Shown here: positions 33,054-45,700 of the stretch, piece after piece
Layout of the letters: every line of letters begins with the position of its first letter
Numbering within the stretch: position 1 is the stretch's first letter
Origin: Cordia subcordata
Taxonomy: Eukaryota > Streptophyta > Magnoliopsida > Boraginales > Cordiaceae
Direction of reading: 5' to 3'
NCBI GenBank assembly: GCA_028554755.1
Contig: JAPTOF010000010.1
Span: 12,906,501-12,970,500, forward strand
Length of the DNA stretch: 64,000 nucleotides
The notes under the pieces: generated by a model
Database searches by the model: none
What the model was told of the DNA's origin: nothing
Seen by the model: the letters and a program-made list of their open reading frames with translations, nothing else
Program-made: the position numbers and the translations under genes

Positions 33054-34575
33054 TGTTGGGAATGGTGTCCTAAAGTCAGTCGTCTATAGTAGACTTTATA
33101 CTAATTTATACATGAATCATCTTATTTTTGGCCTTATATCATATCGTACATCTTCTCCTTAACCTAATGGGGCCATGTGAATGAGGAACAGCTTGGTTAT
33201 CCTTAAACTTGGTTCATAACCAAATGTTGGAATCAATACTAGGGCTTTGATTCTATTGAGCATAAGTTATAATGTATCACACGAGTAAAAAATAAAACCT
33301 GAGGACCAAGGGGTGTGGAGGCATCAATATGACCCACAGTGAGGTATATAGATATGCTCATTGAACATGACTCTATTACGAGCATCCTATGATATGTACC
33401 CTATTGTCAATGGCTAGCTTATGGTGTACATGAGTGTTGTATTCCCTTAGACTTGAGACCGTCGTAGTGACTTGCGAATTACTCCCCATGCTTTGGTACC
33501 TAACTATCCAGATGTCTAATTTGGTAATGAAAGGCTGCTGGGTGTGGGCAAGTGCTGCGAAGTCAATGTGTAGGTTAATGTGGGATTGACCGCTTTGGGT
33601 ATTAGGAGAATGATATTCTACTTAGTCCCAATGCATTAAGACTTTGGCCAAAGTTTTCCGTATGATCTGTTATTTAGTTACGTCATGATTAGTCATGACA
33701 AGATTGAGACTTGACATGGAATAGCTGATTAGGGTTTTGACAGTTTTACCATACCCCTAGGGTTACTTTGGAATATCGAGGGTCATAGGGAATCCACCAT
33801 AATGCCTAGGTTTGTTGAATATTGCCTTGCAACTGTTTGGTTTATCTGAACGTCGGGAACTATTACTACACAGTATAATCGATTAATACAAGGATAGTCC
33901 TTGTATTACTGGTTCAAGTTTGAACCTATGGAGTCACGCATATGGTCGAGAATTAGTTGAAGGATTGACCCTGCTTGATATCAGTCACATTTAAATTAAA
34001 TGTGTTATTATTTAATTATGAATTAAATAAGTAATTAATATTATAGATATTTAATTGAGAATTAAATATTAAAATGTTTAATTACTTATTATCGGTCACG
34101 GAATTAATTTTGATTATGTCTAGCTAGCACTAGATATGTGGATCAAATTAATATATGGGCTATTATTTATAAATTAAATGTGGATTTAATTTGCGATTTA
34201 ATATGGATTTGAGAACTACATAATTCTAAGTCTAAAGTGCCAGACTTAGACGGTTATGGGGATGGGCTTTATGAAAAGCCCATATCTCTCTATATAAAAG
34301 GAGTTCATGTTATTTTCTATAGACGATGGTTTTTAAGAAAACCTGATCCAAAAATTTAGTTATCAAAATTCTCTCTTAAACCCTAAGTTAAAATAGTCTC
34401 CTCTAGCAATTCTTGACCGCACATGAAGTGGAAGAGCTCAGCACTTCCACAAGGCAATTTTGTAAGGGATTTTGCACGTTTTTTAGGTAATCCTATATTT
34501 TTTTTCTTGAAATTTTTAATTAACAGCTTAATCCTATGCTAGGAAATCCAGACAAAGTCTTTATGATTTCCTACA
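33054..34575 (+). repeat. Family D LTR, copy 2 (3' LTR of element 1)
   Basis: 1522 bases, TGTTGGGAATGGTGTCC ... TGATTTCCTACA. A PPT precedes it. TATATAAAAG at 34291-34300 is a good TATA box. It contains a very AT-rich stretch (33990-34090) rich in ATTAAATA-type words. No PBS follows, which supports the 3' LTR call. Confidence 0.85.
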
Positions 34576-36814
34576 AGTCTACCATCTCTGCCAAATCTGA
34601 CACCACTATTACCAAATCTAGAACATCGGTAGTAGTTCACCCTTTTTTGGCACTACTACCATTACATCCAAAAAGTTAAATGGAAACAACTACTCCAATT
34701 GGTCTATTGCCGTAGAGATTTGGTTTCTTAAATAAGGCTTGGAAAACCATTTGACATCTAGTTGCTATCCTAATTTTTTTGGCAAGGATGCTCATACCTA
34801 GTGTCATATTTATGCTCAATTGGGTAGTTTACTATGGCAATCTTTAGAACCACAGATTATGCAAGGTTTCCGACAACGCAGGACTCTTCAATCAATTTGG
34901 TCTACTTGAGTCTTATATTCCAATTAGGTTACCAGGGTTTATGATATGGTTTTTGATATGCTACGTGGATTATCTCCGGTTATGGATTTAACAGCATATT
35001 ACAATTAGTTCCAAAGTTCTATGCTCGAGTTTCGAGATTTATTCCTTATCACCACTAATCCGAAGAAGTTTGCACAACAATGGGGTCATTTCTTTCTTGT
35101 TCTTTGGTTACGCAACCTTCCCCCTTAATATGACTCTATTCATTCCCAACTTTTGTCTAACTCCATGTTACCAACTCTAGAAGATGCTTATGCCCACTTG
35201 CATCATGCTTGCCTATAGACTATGACACTCGCTCCATTTTCAGATCAGTCTACTCTTGTCACTCTTAACCACTTGAGAATAGTAATCGCGGAGGTTGAGA
35301 AAGAGGACATGACATGTCTAGACATGGGGGTGGTTGCTCCAATAATAGCCAATGCACTCGCTACATATTTTTATAAATTAGGATATGTTCATGACACTTA
35401 TTGGAGCCTTTATGGTTGACCCCTGTAGTTAGTGAATGCTATTAAAGCCTCTCAGTCAGGCAATTCAACTATCAATCACATTCTCAATCTTCCATGGTGA
35501 CCATTACTAAATAAGAGTACTCCTAGCTCTTACAATTGTAAGCATCGCAATAGATAATGTATCTTACTTAGAGCACCACTACTTTTTATGGCAATGTTGG
35601 TTCCTCCTTTGCAGTTCTTTCTCATAATAAGTCAAACCACACTCCTTGGGTAATTGACTTTGGTGTGTTTGATCATATTAGTGTAATGTTCACTTACTTT
35701 TGAATTTTCATCCTAGTTCTTTCTCTAATGTCACACTTGTAGATGGCTCTTCTATGTCTGCTCGTGGAATTGGTAGTGCCTACCCTGTATCCTCTATTAT
35801 GTTACCCTTAGTGTTATATCGTTTGAAGTTTTCTTTTAATCTTTTGTCTGTTAGTGAACTCATTAAATGCCTTAATTGTTTTGTAACTTTTACTCTTAAC
35901 TTTTTGTTTTTTCAGGATCTAAAGATGGTCATGAAGATTAGAATCAAGCATGAAAAGCACAGACTTTACTATCTTAATCCATTTGTCCCAGCTCTGTGTA
36001 CTACTGCCCCTACATGGAAGCAAGTCTATTCTCATCTAGCACATTTGTCTTTGGTTAGTCTCAAGAAAATAGGTCCCAGCCTTGGTCATGTCAGTGAGAT
36101 TTCTTATGAGTCATGTCAATTAGGTGAACATAGTCATAGTTCTTTAGTAGTTGAGTCAATAAGTCAGTAGCTACCTCTTTTGCCTTTGTTCATTTTGACA
36201 ATTGGGATCTTAGTCATACTGTTTCAAAATATGAATTTCGTTATTTTGTTACACTTATTGATGATTATTCTCGCATGACTTGACTTTTCATAATGAAATG
36301 ACATTCTGAAATTTTTTTCTATCTTCTTTAATTTTTATAATGAAATTCACACACAATTTAGAGTTTCTATTAAAGCTCTCTAGAGTGATATTGCTAAAGA
36401 ATATATGTTCGGTGCTTTCACTTCGTTTTTGACCACTCATGGCATCCTTCATCAAACATCCTATGCATATAACCTGCAACAAAATAGGGTCACCGAATGA
36501 AAAATCGCCATCTCATTAAGACATCCCATAACCTTCTTCTCCATATACATGCGCCCTTTTATTTTTAAGATGATGCTATTTTGACTTCTTGTTATCTTAT
36601 TAACTGAGAGACTTTTTATGTAATTAATGATCAAATTCCCTTCTCCTTTTTCTTTCCCTGTGATCCTATACATGCCTTACCTCCTTCAAATTTTTGGTTG
36701 AGTATGTTTTGTTCATAATCTCTCTCCTGGGGATAGACAAGTTAGGAGCTCGGTCCATTAAGTATGTCTTTTTTGGGTAAACTTGACGTTTGAAAGGGTA
36801 TCATTATTACTCTC
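34576..36814 (+). pseudogene. Copia gag-protease-integrase relic
   Basis: Begins right after the LTR with no PBS or leader. Gag words: KLNGNNYSNWSIAVEIWFL, LTAYYN, FAQQWGHFFLVLWLRNLP. A zinc-knuckle region YFYKLGYVHDTYWSLYG (35372-35420) has its His and a Cys replaced by Tyr. Protease remnant PWVIDFGVFDHISVMFTYF (35648 on, DSG-type site changed to DFG). Then 35700-36170 holds LPLVLYRLKFSFNLLSVSEL, YSHLAHLSLVSLKKIGPSL, and integrase FRYFVTLIDDYSRMT, NRHLIKTSHNLLLHIHAPF and FPCDPIHALPPSNF. RT and RNase H are absent; the text meets the next LTR at 36815. Many stops are former Trp or Gln codons. Confidence 0.85.
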
Positions 36815-38360
36815 TGTTAGGAATGGTGTCCTAAAGTCTCTATTATAGACTTTGTACTGATTTGTATATGAATCGTCTTACTTTCGGCCTTACGTCATAT
36901 CATACATCTTCTCCTTAACTGTTAGATCATGACATAGTCTTTAGGATGACCTATTGGGGCAATGTGAATGAGGCATAGCTTGGTCGTCCTTAAATTTTGT
37001 TCGTAACTAGATGATAGAATTGACACTAAGCCGTTGATTCTATCGAGCATAGGCTATGGTGCGTCACTTGAGTTGGTTATCCTCACGACCAAGGGGTGTG
37101 AAGACACCGGTGTGACCCACGGTGAGGTGTGGGGACATGCTTACTAAACATGACTCTATTACGAACGTCCTATGGCATATATCTTACTGCCAAATGATAG
37201 CTACTGGTGCTCATGGATGTTGTATTCTCCCAGACTTGAGGCCACTACAGAGACTTGCAAATTACTCCCTATGCCTTGGTACTAGACTACACAGATTTCT
37301 AATATGGTAACGAAAGGCTGTTGGGTATAGGCAAGTGCCACAAAGTCAATGTGTAGGTCAAGATAGAATTGACCGCTCCATGCATTAGGACATTGATATT
37401 CTGCTTAGTCCTAATTCATTAAGACTTTGGCCAAAGCTTTCTGCGTGATGTGTCACATGGTTATGCCGTGATGAGTCACAATGAGATTGGGACTTAATAT
37501 GGAATAGCTGATTAGGGGTATGACAGTTTTACCATGCCTCTAGGGTTATTTTGGAATAAGTCATAGGGAATCCACTATAGTGCCCTTATTCGTTGAATAT
37601 TGCCTTATAACTACTTGGCTTATCCAAACATTGGGAATTGTTGCTAGACAGTATCTCTAATTAGTACAAGGATCGTCGTTGTATTACCAGCTTAAGTTTG
37701 AATCTATGGAGTCACGCATAAGATCAAGTGTTTAGTTGAAGATTGACCTATTGCATTTAATTAAGAAATAAATATGCCACTATTTAGTTATGAATTAAAT
37801 AAAGAAATTAATAATTAATGTGTCTTAATAGTTAATTAAGAATTAAATTTTTAACATTAATTATTAATTGGTCATGGATTTAATTTTGTCTATTTTCAAC
37901 TGGCACCAAACAAGAGGTATGAATTAAATCGTGGGCTAAATGGGTTAAGTATTAAATAATGATTTAATTCTAAATAGGATCTTGGATTTAAGAAGTCCAA
38001 GGCTTCAAGTCTAAATAGTTTAGGCCTATTGGTTGGAAGAATAGAGCTTGGGTTTTAAGAAGACCCAGCTTATTATTTGTTTATTTATATACAGAACTTG
38101 ACAATACGTTTTGTAGCTTCTCATTATTCTATTTGTGCTTGACAGAAGAAAATGAGAAATTCCTCCATCCCTAATAGTAAACCCTAGCCTCTTTCCTATC
38201 ATCTTGGTCGTGTATGGAAAGGAGAAGCGCAATGGTTTCGTAAGGCAAGGATTTCAGTGCGAGAATTATTAGGTAATTCTCAAACGTACTTGAAAAATTT
38301 TTCTTGTAGAACTTGCTCCTGTGCGAAGAAATTCAGAGAAAGTTTCCCCGATTTCCTACA
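36815..38360 (+). repeat. Family D LTR, copy 3 (5' LTR of element 2)
   Basis: 1546 bases, TGTTAGGAATGGTGTCC ... CGATTTCCTACA, parallel to copy 2 throughout. It is followed by a PBS, so it is a 5' LTR, while copy 2 has a PPT and no PBS, so the two are not a matched pair. Confidence 0.85.
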
Positions 38361-38361
38361 G

Positions 38362-38373
38362 TGGTATAAGAGC
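38362..38373 (+). other. Primer-binding site of family D element 2
   Basis: TGGTATAAGAGC, one mismatch from the Met PBS TGGTATCAGAGC, one base after the LTR end. Confidence 0.85.
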
Positions 38374-39640
38374 CAGAGCTCTTAGATGCAAATTTCATGA
38401 TTTTAATGTACAATTAGAATTTTGAATTAATATATGTGATATGTTCTAGTTTGGGTTTTCCAATTCAAGTATGTAATGAATTTGAAAGTCAAAGTTTAGT
38501 TATGTACATATTGATGTACGTAAGCAAGTTACAAACCCAATATGCTCCAAGAAATTTATCCATGTTAATTTTTATAAAATTGAAAACAAAATGCTTTTTT
38601 TTTTAAGAACGATTATAGCCAAATCTAAACACCACCATGGCAGGTCATCAACAATAATTTTTGAAGGTCGCGTCTTTCTTTGGGTAATTGCAGAAACACC
38701 ATTTTTTCATAAATACGTATGCATAAATATGTCGTATCAACATCTTCATATTCTGCTAGATGTTATTTTGGGTCCCGGTGGTTCTTCTCTATTTTGTGAG
38801 ACTGAGTTTTCATAATGTATTGCTGGCTTGTATTATTGTAAAAAAAATTGATAAATCGTGACTCAAAGATCTATAGCCTACTACAACGATCACAGTGATG
38901 TTTGATGGTCATCGTTGGATGGTGGTGCATCCCTCAAAAGGAGATTTTTCCATCGAAACCCAACCCCGTCCCGAGAAGCTTGAACCCCGTTGCAGTTTAC
39001 TTCTTATCGTGAGGCGCTGGAATTTTTCATTTTTTCTTTCAAGTTATATCCTTGTGTTGCCATTTGATGGTGATGGTTTTGGTGGCTGGTCTCGGGGATA
39101 GAGTCTGGTAGCTGGTGGCCATGAACTGGTCGACACTGGTAGTGGTTGGATGACAGTGGCAGTGGGGTTGTATAAAGAAGAAGATATTTTTAGGCTTAAG
39201 GTTTGGTTTTAGGCCATAGTAATAGTTGGGCTTTCAAACATTAAGGCTAACCAAAATTGAGCAAATCAAGTTTAAAACTTTTATGGGCTAATTTCTTTTT
39301 TGAAATAAGTCAGACTTATTTTATTTTGGTTTAGGTATGTTATTTAGTGGATCCTTCAATTAGACCTTGAACTAATGGGCCTAGATATGTTTTTGTGCTG
39401 TTCTCTTTAAATGGTTGGACTATATCTTTACCTTTTGGGCTTGTAGTATGGGCTCTAGTTTTAATTAAATTAGATTTGACTAGAACAATAATGAGTTATC
39501 TTTAAACTTAATTCAACTAATTCATAATTGAATTGAATCTTAAATTAGTATGGACTAATTTAATCTTTCTGTTGAACTTATATTTTTCATTTCAATTTAA
39601 TTAATTAGTAGGCTTAATTAAATTGATTAAGTTTGTAGTA
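38374..39640 (+). mobile_element. Family D interior, element 2, segment 1
   Basis: Follows the PBS. No gag or pol frame; 39060-39180 is GGTGG-rich and low complexity. The counterpart in element 1 is not in the window (it would lie upstream of 28917), so this segment has no second copy to compare. Confidence 0.5.
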
Positions 39641-40990
39641 AGCAAATCAACTTAAGAGGGGGGGGGGTGAATTAAGTTGAAAAAAAACTTGAGAAACAAA
39701 AATGCAATAATCAAGCAATCAATAACTATTTAAGCAAATAAACACTCAATCAACAATAAATATGCTCAATGAGGTATTTTCACAAACATTAAGCTGGCAA
39801 TATAAGAAAGCAAGTAAAGTGCAACCAAAAGAGTAAAGAAGACAACCAATTTAAGGTGCTTCGGCCTTGTCAACATCCACAGCCTAAGGATCTTTAAGAC
39901 TTCACGCAAACTCCACTAGGTGTCTCTTCAAATGTTAGTGAAGCATAAACCAATGACTAAAACACTTCGAAGCCTTCTTCAAAGTACCCGAGTGAGCCTC
40001 CTCACCAAGGATTTCCACATACCCTTTTTCTAGCTAAGAATATGAATCCCTAGTCAATTTCTACCTTTAAAGTGTGTAAAAGAAATAGTTGAAGAATAGA
40101 AAGGTTTTAAGGTTTCAAAGCTATGAAAAAGATAAAGCAAAAATAAGCTCTTGTTTGCTCAAAGAAATTGCAATTTATAGCTCAACAATTTTTTATTTTC
40201 AAGATAAGAAAAGTTTTTAAGGGAAGAATAATGCTTTGAAAATGCTCTGCATATAATAAAAGCTCAAATATAAAACTAGGGTGAAAGAAGGTTTAAGTAG
40301 GCAACCCAAAGGCACAGTTAACGGTCAAAAAATTTTGAAATATGGGTGCTAGCAGAAGGGCTACCGGTTGATAGGTTAGGGTGACCAATTCTTTCAGAGA
40401 GCTTCAGGCTCTTTCAGTAGCCTCAACCGGTCGACCGGTTAGGGTGATAGGTAAGGCCAGAAAGTACCCTCTAAAGTAGGGCTTACCAGCAGCCCCCTCA
40501 AAGCTAGTTAGTTGACCAACTAGGGTGACTGGTAGGTCCAGACTGCTTCTATTTGGTATAATCATACACTATGCACCCTTTTTGAAAATCAAGCAAGCTA
40601 GGCGAGATACACGTATTTCAAGAAGACTTTAAAACCACAACTTAATTGGAAAGACGGGTTAACAAAGATAGTTCAAGAAAACCATTTAAAAGCGAGCTAT
40701 AAGGTACTATATGAGGCTAAACACAAAAGAGCACACAAGCTAGTACCTTTTATGTCACCTCACCTCCTTCCTTATGTCTCCATTTCTCATTCTGGAACAA
40801 GTTTTGAGCTCTTCACTCTTGGCATCAAATAATGTTCTTTTTCTTGAAAATTTGCAATCCCATGCTAAGCATAAATATCCCATTCATGCTTACACCTATC
40901 TTAAAGAATTTGTATATGACAAGCTTGCTAGGTGCATTAGCATTCAATTGAACACATTTATAATTTTCATCATCAAAATAGAATAAAAAG
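39641..40990. repeat. Unassigned inserted repeat with CCGGTCGACCGG palindrome
   Basis: Starts near a G10 run (39658-39667) in AAGAGGGGGGGGGGTGAAT and contains CTTCGGCCTTGTCAACATCC, a wording I associate with plant LTRs but cannot assign. It carries the 16-bp perfect palindrome AACCGGTCGACCGGTT at 40425-40440 and weaker versions near 40363 and 40508. No coding frame is convincing. Both boundaries are approximate. Confidence 0.4.
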
Positions 40991-41149
40991 CAACATTAAG
41001 CCAACAAAGTCTAATATGTTTAGAATAAATGTTATTTCAAATTTATTAAACTAATAAAAATGTTTATTAAATACAAATTATGGGTGCATTATATGATAAT
41101 TGCATTAAGATTTGAAATTAAATATTATATATTTTGATTATTCCCATAA
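40991..41149 (+). mobile_element. Family D interior, element 2, segment 2 (tentative)
   Basis: Very AT-rich sequence between the unassigned repeat and the Athila-like LTR. It is placed in family D only because AT-rich family D interior resumes at 48223. Confidence 0.3.
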
Positions 41150-43156
41150 TGTGTTGATTTTGTGTGTGCTTGTGCATTGTATGTATATACTTGTTTTGAG
41201 GTGTTTTGCACTTCATTTGATGTATTAGTATAGCATTTAGGTCATACTCGTGCATATTAGAATTTACATGCTCATAGTTGAGCTTAGGACTTAAATGCTA
41301 CACTAATGCGCTTTGTTGCTTATTTTAGGTGAGATTCAAAGTGATGATTCCAGCTTGATTGATGGTATTTGGAATGTGGATTAAACCCAAAGGTTTTTGG
41401 CATTTAAACAAGGCTTGGAAGATGCATTTGAAAGTGGCCAGGCGAAGGAAGGAGCGACCGAAGCGATACCGAGGGCAACGGGAGCCAAAATTCAGAGCTT
41501 GCAACGAGAGAGGACATGGAAAACATTTGGACATGTTTTAGGGTGCAAAAGATGGCTTGAGAGATTCTCAGAAGTGGTACGAAGCCATAGAAAAAGACAG
41601 TGTGTGAATCAGAGCCAAAACGAGCAAGATATGAACATTTTACTGTCAAGGCCAGTCGACCCTAACAAGACCGGTCAACCGGTTTGGGTCAACTAGCCAG
41701 ATCAGTATGTTAAGCCCATTGGGCAAGTTAACCAAGCCCCAAGGTTGGTTGACCGGCTGGTCCCTTGGCCCCGCGCAGTTCAGCTCTATTTAAGTATCTT
41801 TTAGCATTTGTTTTGGGAGAACACCAACTTTTTCACATACCCACTTTCCTAAACCCTAAATCCACCTAAACCCACCTTACACACACAACTTCTAAACACA
41901 AAAACACCTAGGAATCAAGCTTCTAGAAGGATCAAATACAAGATTTGGGCATAGCTTATGGATTGTAAAGCATGGATTTAGATCGAAGCATATCTCTCTT
42001 TTATCCCAAATCTAATTATGTATGATTAGAGCTAAGTAGGATGACTATTCTTGTATTTATGAATTGATTACTACTCTTTTGTCATGGGTACTTGATGGAT
42101 TTATATATGTATGCTTTGTTCTAAGGGTTTCAAAGGCCATTTTACATTCACGTCTATGTGTTTGTTGAAATGCCTCAATAATGTTGCATATATATATTGA
42201 AGTCTATTTTGCTATTAACCATTTCTAAATCATTATGCTAGCACGTCTATGTGTTTGTGTGGTGATTACATGAAGTGGGTTTGACTATATACATGTCTAT
42301 GTGTGTGTTAGCATACTTAATAGCATAAGTAGCTTCTATTGCTTACATGTCGGGTACTATTGCTTAAATTGGTGTAATCTAAGCATCTCTATGTGTTACA
42401 GTAAAATACACCAGAGTATTCTCGAATGCATGCCCTAGATGTGTATGCTTTGCATGTAATTGTTAATTTCCATTGTTGTGATGATGATCAGTGTGCATAA
42501 CTAATGGCTAGCCTAGATTGAGTCTCCCTTAGCTTTAAATCTAGCTATTGGGTTTCAGGGTTGGTTATTCGACCTTAGACGGAGTAGATCTTGGCTTTAA
42601 ATCCAGCCAACGGCTTAGACACTAGGGTTAGATTGGTCTAACTCACCTAAAATCCTAACTAGCATGCCCTATGGCACTAACTCATAAAGACCACGCCATA
42701 GCTCTAGGTTAGTCAATGCCTAAGGACAGACACGTACTAAGGCTTATGGTGTAATTAGGAGGTTAATTAGAAGACTAAACGAGGGCAACCAAGTTAATCC
42801 ATCAAGTACCCTTAACGAGAAGTATTAATCACCCATTTGCAAGATTTAATCTCCTTAGTCCCTATTTTCACATGTTAGATTCCTCTTATATCACTTGATT
42901 CCCCTGTTTCATACACATACCCCTTTTATTTTCTTGTCCTTAGTTTAGATTTATCTTTTCTGAGCTACCCTTAAATCAAAAACCTAAACTTATTATAGTT
43001 TAGGGTCCCAACATATAGCTTTCTAGGACGCACATAGCTTAGGACAGCTTACACGTTAGGCCTCCCATGGATTCGACCCTACACTCGTACACATTATACT
43101 ACACACGACTTGTGCACTTACGGCTATTTAGACTTGTGCCACAAGATAGCATATCA
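41150..43156 (+). repeat. 5' LTR of the plus-strand Athila-like element
   Basis: 2007 bases, TGTGTTGATTTTGTGTGTGC ... AGATAGCATATCA. Pair of 46130-48126. Promoter module inside: sites at 41651, 41670 (ACCGGTCAACCGGT), 41723 and 41744 (GTTGGTTGACCGGC), TATTTAAG at 41787, AAACCCTAA at 41851. Confidence 0.9.
41651..41859 (+). promoter_or_regulatory. LTR promoter module: palindrome pairs, TATA box, telo-box
   Basis: Half-site 41723 to palindrome 41744: 21 bases. Palindrome start to TATTTAAG (41787): 43 bases. TATA to AAACCCTAA (41851): 64 bases. A further, looser pair lies at 41651/41670 (19 bases). Confidence 0.65.
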
Positions 43157-43162
43157 AGTTCT

Positions 43163-43180
43163 TGGCACCATTGACGGGGA
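43163..43180 (+). other. Primer-binding site, tRNA-Asp type
   Basis: TGGCACCATTGACGGGGA, six bases after the LTR end. The plant tRNA-Asp 3' end predicts TGGCGCCGTTGCCGGGGA; the three differences include two CpG-type G>A changes. This type of PBS is usual for Athila/Tat gypsy elements. Confidence 0.8.
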
Positions 43181-43329
43181 GGCAATGTTTGTTTGGTTTC
43201 TTTGATTTGTGTGTCTTAGCTTGTTATGTGCTACTTTATCTTTTCTTTTCATGTTTTCTCTATTTTGATTAATAAAAGAAAATTTAAAAAAAAAAGGTTG
43301 AGCCTTGTGAAGAGGTTTACTTGTGTCAA

Positions 43330-44476
43330 TTAATCATGGATTATCTTAATGCATCATGGTGGTCACTTGTATCCTTTTACCTACCACCCGACGTGTTCCC
43401 AATGCTTGTTGCTTATGTGGAACTCGTTAGCGTAGAACCATTTGTTGTCTCCATAATAATCCCCAATCTAAGACTAGTACCAACTATGACCCTTATAGTT
43501 ATGCATCATCTCATACATCTTCATTTAGAAATCATGACTATAGGGATACATATTCTTGCCATTGCAATCATTGTGGAAGCCGTGCTCATTTTTCTAGTGC
43601 TTCTCCTATCTTCCACCATAATTCCCAATTGCATACAATTCCTAATGCCTGTAGGAATCATATGCCCATGAATGTATCTTCATCCTATTATCATGATTCT
43701 AGGAAGCAACATCATGCAATTTTATATTAGGGTCAAGATGACTCTTCATTAGGTATACCTCATTGCATTGAGAGTTCATCCTTCATACTATCTTTCCCCA
43801 CCCAACTGCCCTTCAAGTCCTACAATGATTATGCTTATGTTGACTCTAATCAAGATGTTTATCATTTTCACTCAGTCGAACCCTCTTCTGTTATGTCTAT
43901 ACCCACTAGTGATGAACATGTGGATCGATTTGATGAGACTTCATCTAGTGAAGGTTTAGAGTCATCCATTGGGGATAATAAGACATCAATTTTGGAATTT
44001 TTAAATGACAAGTCTCTTGGAGTTAAGAATCATTGCACTGAGGCAATTACTAGCTCTAAAAAGATACCTAAGAAAGGAATTGATGTGTTTGGAAGAATGA
44101 TCTATGGGTCTTTTTGGATGTTTGTGAATCATTAATGAAGAAAGAACCCACTAAGATCAAATCCACCCCTCGTGAGGAGTTAATGTGGCCTAGGCTTAAT
44201 CATGATCTATCTTGCAAAGAGACAGAGAATAGTGCTTCTATCTCCTTCACTTTTGATTCTCTAAATGTCACTCCTACTCCCCTTTCCCATTCCTTTGAGC
44301 CTCTCTTTTTAGAGCTCACATTTGTGCCTTCTAGTTTAGAACACTTTCATCTAGGGTTAGAAAGCACTTCTCCCATGTTGCACACAATTGACCTATCTTT
44401 GACCCATGGGGAAGGTGTGTTCCTAGCCTTTGACTATGAAAAGAAGGCCATGGGTGGCTCGTTAGAGAGTACATAG
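43330..44476 (+). pseudogene. Unknown coding region shared by two Athila-like elements, copy B
   Basis: In the frame of the Met at 43893, coding text can be followed back to about 43430 and includes CHCNHCGSRAHFSSAS (about 43554-43600), close to a gag zinc knuckle CX2CX4HX4 with the last Cys replaced by Ser. After TSDEHVDRFDET and GRMIYGSFWMF a one-base deletion near 44125 shifts to the frame of 44114-44476, which ends LEHFHLGLESTSPMLHTIDL... Homologue of 17574-18561. The knuckle and the position behind the PBS support a gag-like role in RNA packaging, but no standard gag domain is visible. Confidence 0.55.
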
Positions 44477-45494
44477 GGTATGATTTTCCATGTTTATGCA
44501 TGACACCTTCCACACTTCTGCACACATTTTCATTTGATGTTTTGAAGTGGGATCTAGAAAAGGGGTGCATTATGTATTCATCACCCCATCATTTATTGCG
44601 TGACCTTTTTCCTTCTATCGTTTGTACTTGGTTGAATATCTGGCAATTTATGCCTTTTAATTTTAAACATGGCTTGCTCTAATGCTAGTGCCCAGTTGGA
44701 GGCGTTAAATCCAACATTGCTAGGAGGCACCCTAGATATGTTTATATTCCATTTGCTTTCCTTGTTTTCTTCTCTTTCTTTTATTTGCTTTTAGTATTAT
44801 CATTCTTTGATGTTCATTTGCTTTTTCTTTGCTTTTCTTTTTTGCCCTCCCAAGTGTTGATTATCACTTCTATTATTTTCCATTCTTCATACACCCTGTT
44901 CATCATTAGATTATGCCATGCTAGCTCACATGGCAATGCTACTAACCCTTGTGCTTTGTGAATGTTTATAATTTATGGAGAAATAGGGATTGGTAGATCA
45001 TTCATTAATCATTGACATCAAAGATCTTCAAAAGTACACAAGGTCGTATCTATCATTTCTCCACTTATCCCCTTATACGTACCCCATCCCCACCACCCTT
45101 GCTTGCTTTGTGATGCATATTTGCTTGTTGAGTAGTATTGTTTTATTTGCCTGAGGACAAGAAAAGTTTAGGTTTGAGGGTATGGGAGTTTATTTTTATT
45201 GTTATATATCTTGATTAAGGTAGATTGCATTATGTGCTTTAAAATGGTGAAAATATTTTGATATTGATGCATAGAGTCGTTCATCTCTTGGTTGATTGGA
45301 ATGTTGGCTTTTATGATTGACTTAATTAATTGGTGGAGATAGCGTTGTATTATGGGGAGTGAATGGAGTAGAGAGAGAGCCAAGACTTGGAGGAAATGCC
45401 CTTGAGTGTTGTGGGAGTGAGTGCCATTAAGAACACACCTTGTTGCTACCCCATGGCTTAGTTGGAAGAAGAGTTTAAAAAAATGGTTGTTGAT

Positions 45495-45700
45495 ATGAGT
45501 TCCCTTTCCTTGATTGATTCTTTTTCATGTGCCTTAGCCTTTTTTTTTTTTTGCTCATGTTAGGTATTGATGAAAAAAATCCAAAACAACAAAAAAGGTG
45601 AAAAGCTTGAAAAAGCCAAAAAAATGAAAAAATGCAAAAAAGCCAAAAAGGCAACAAAAATATGAAAAAGTGAAGTTCATTGAATAAGTGCTTAAATGAC
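45495..45700 (+). repeat. A-rich block with remnant of the short hydrophobic ORF
   Basis: MSSLSLIDSFSCALAF is followed by a 13-T run that shifts the frame to a stop after 22 residues. The DNA then repeats AAAAAATGAAAAAATGC-type words. Equivalent blocks lie at 19930-20030, 21490-21600 and, inverted, at about 53920-54060, always 430-600 bases before the 3' LTR in the three plus-strand copies. Confidence 0.6.

Noticed and set aside
33054..38360. A single copia element with LTRs 33054-34575 and 36815-38360
   Set aside because: The left LTR has no PBS after it and the right LTR has a PBS after it; the pair does not fit one element.
43321..43671. 116-codon hydrophobic frame
   Set aside because: The other frame of the same DNA carries the Cys/His-rich text that joins the shared coding region; hydrophobicity comes from reading it shifted.
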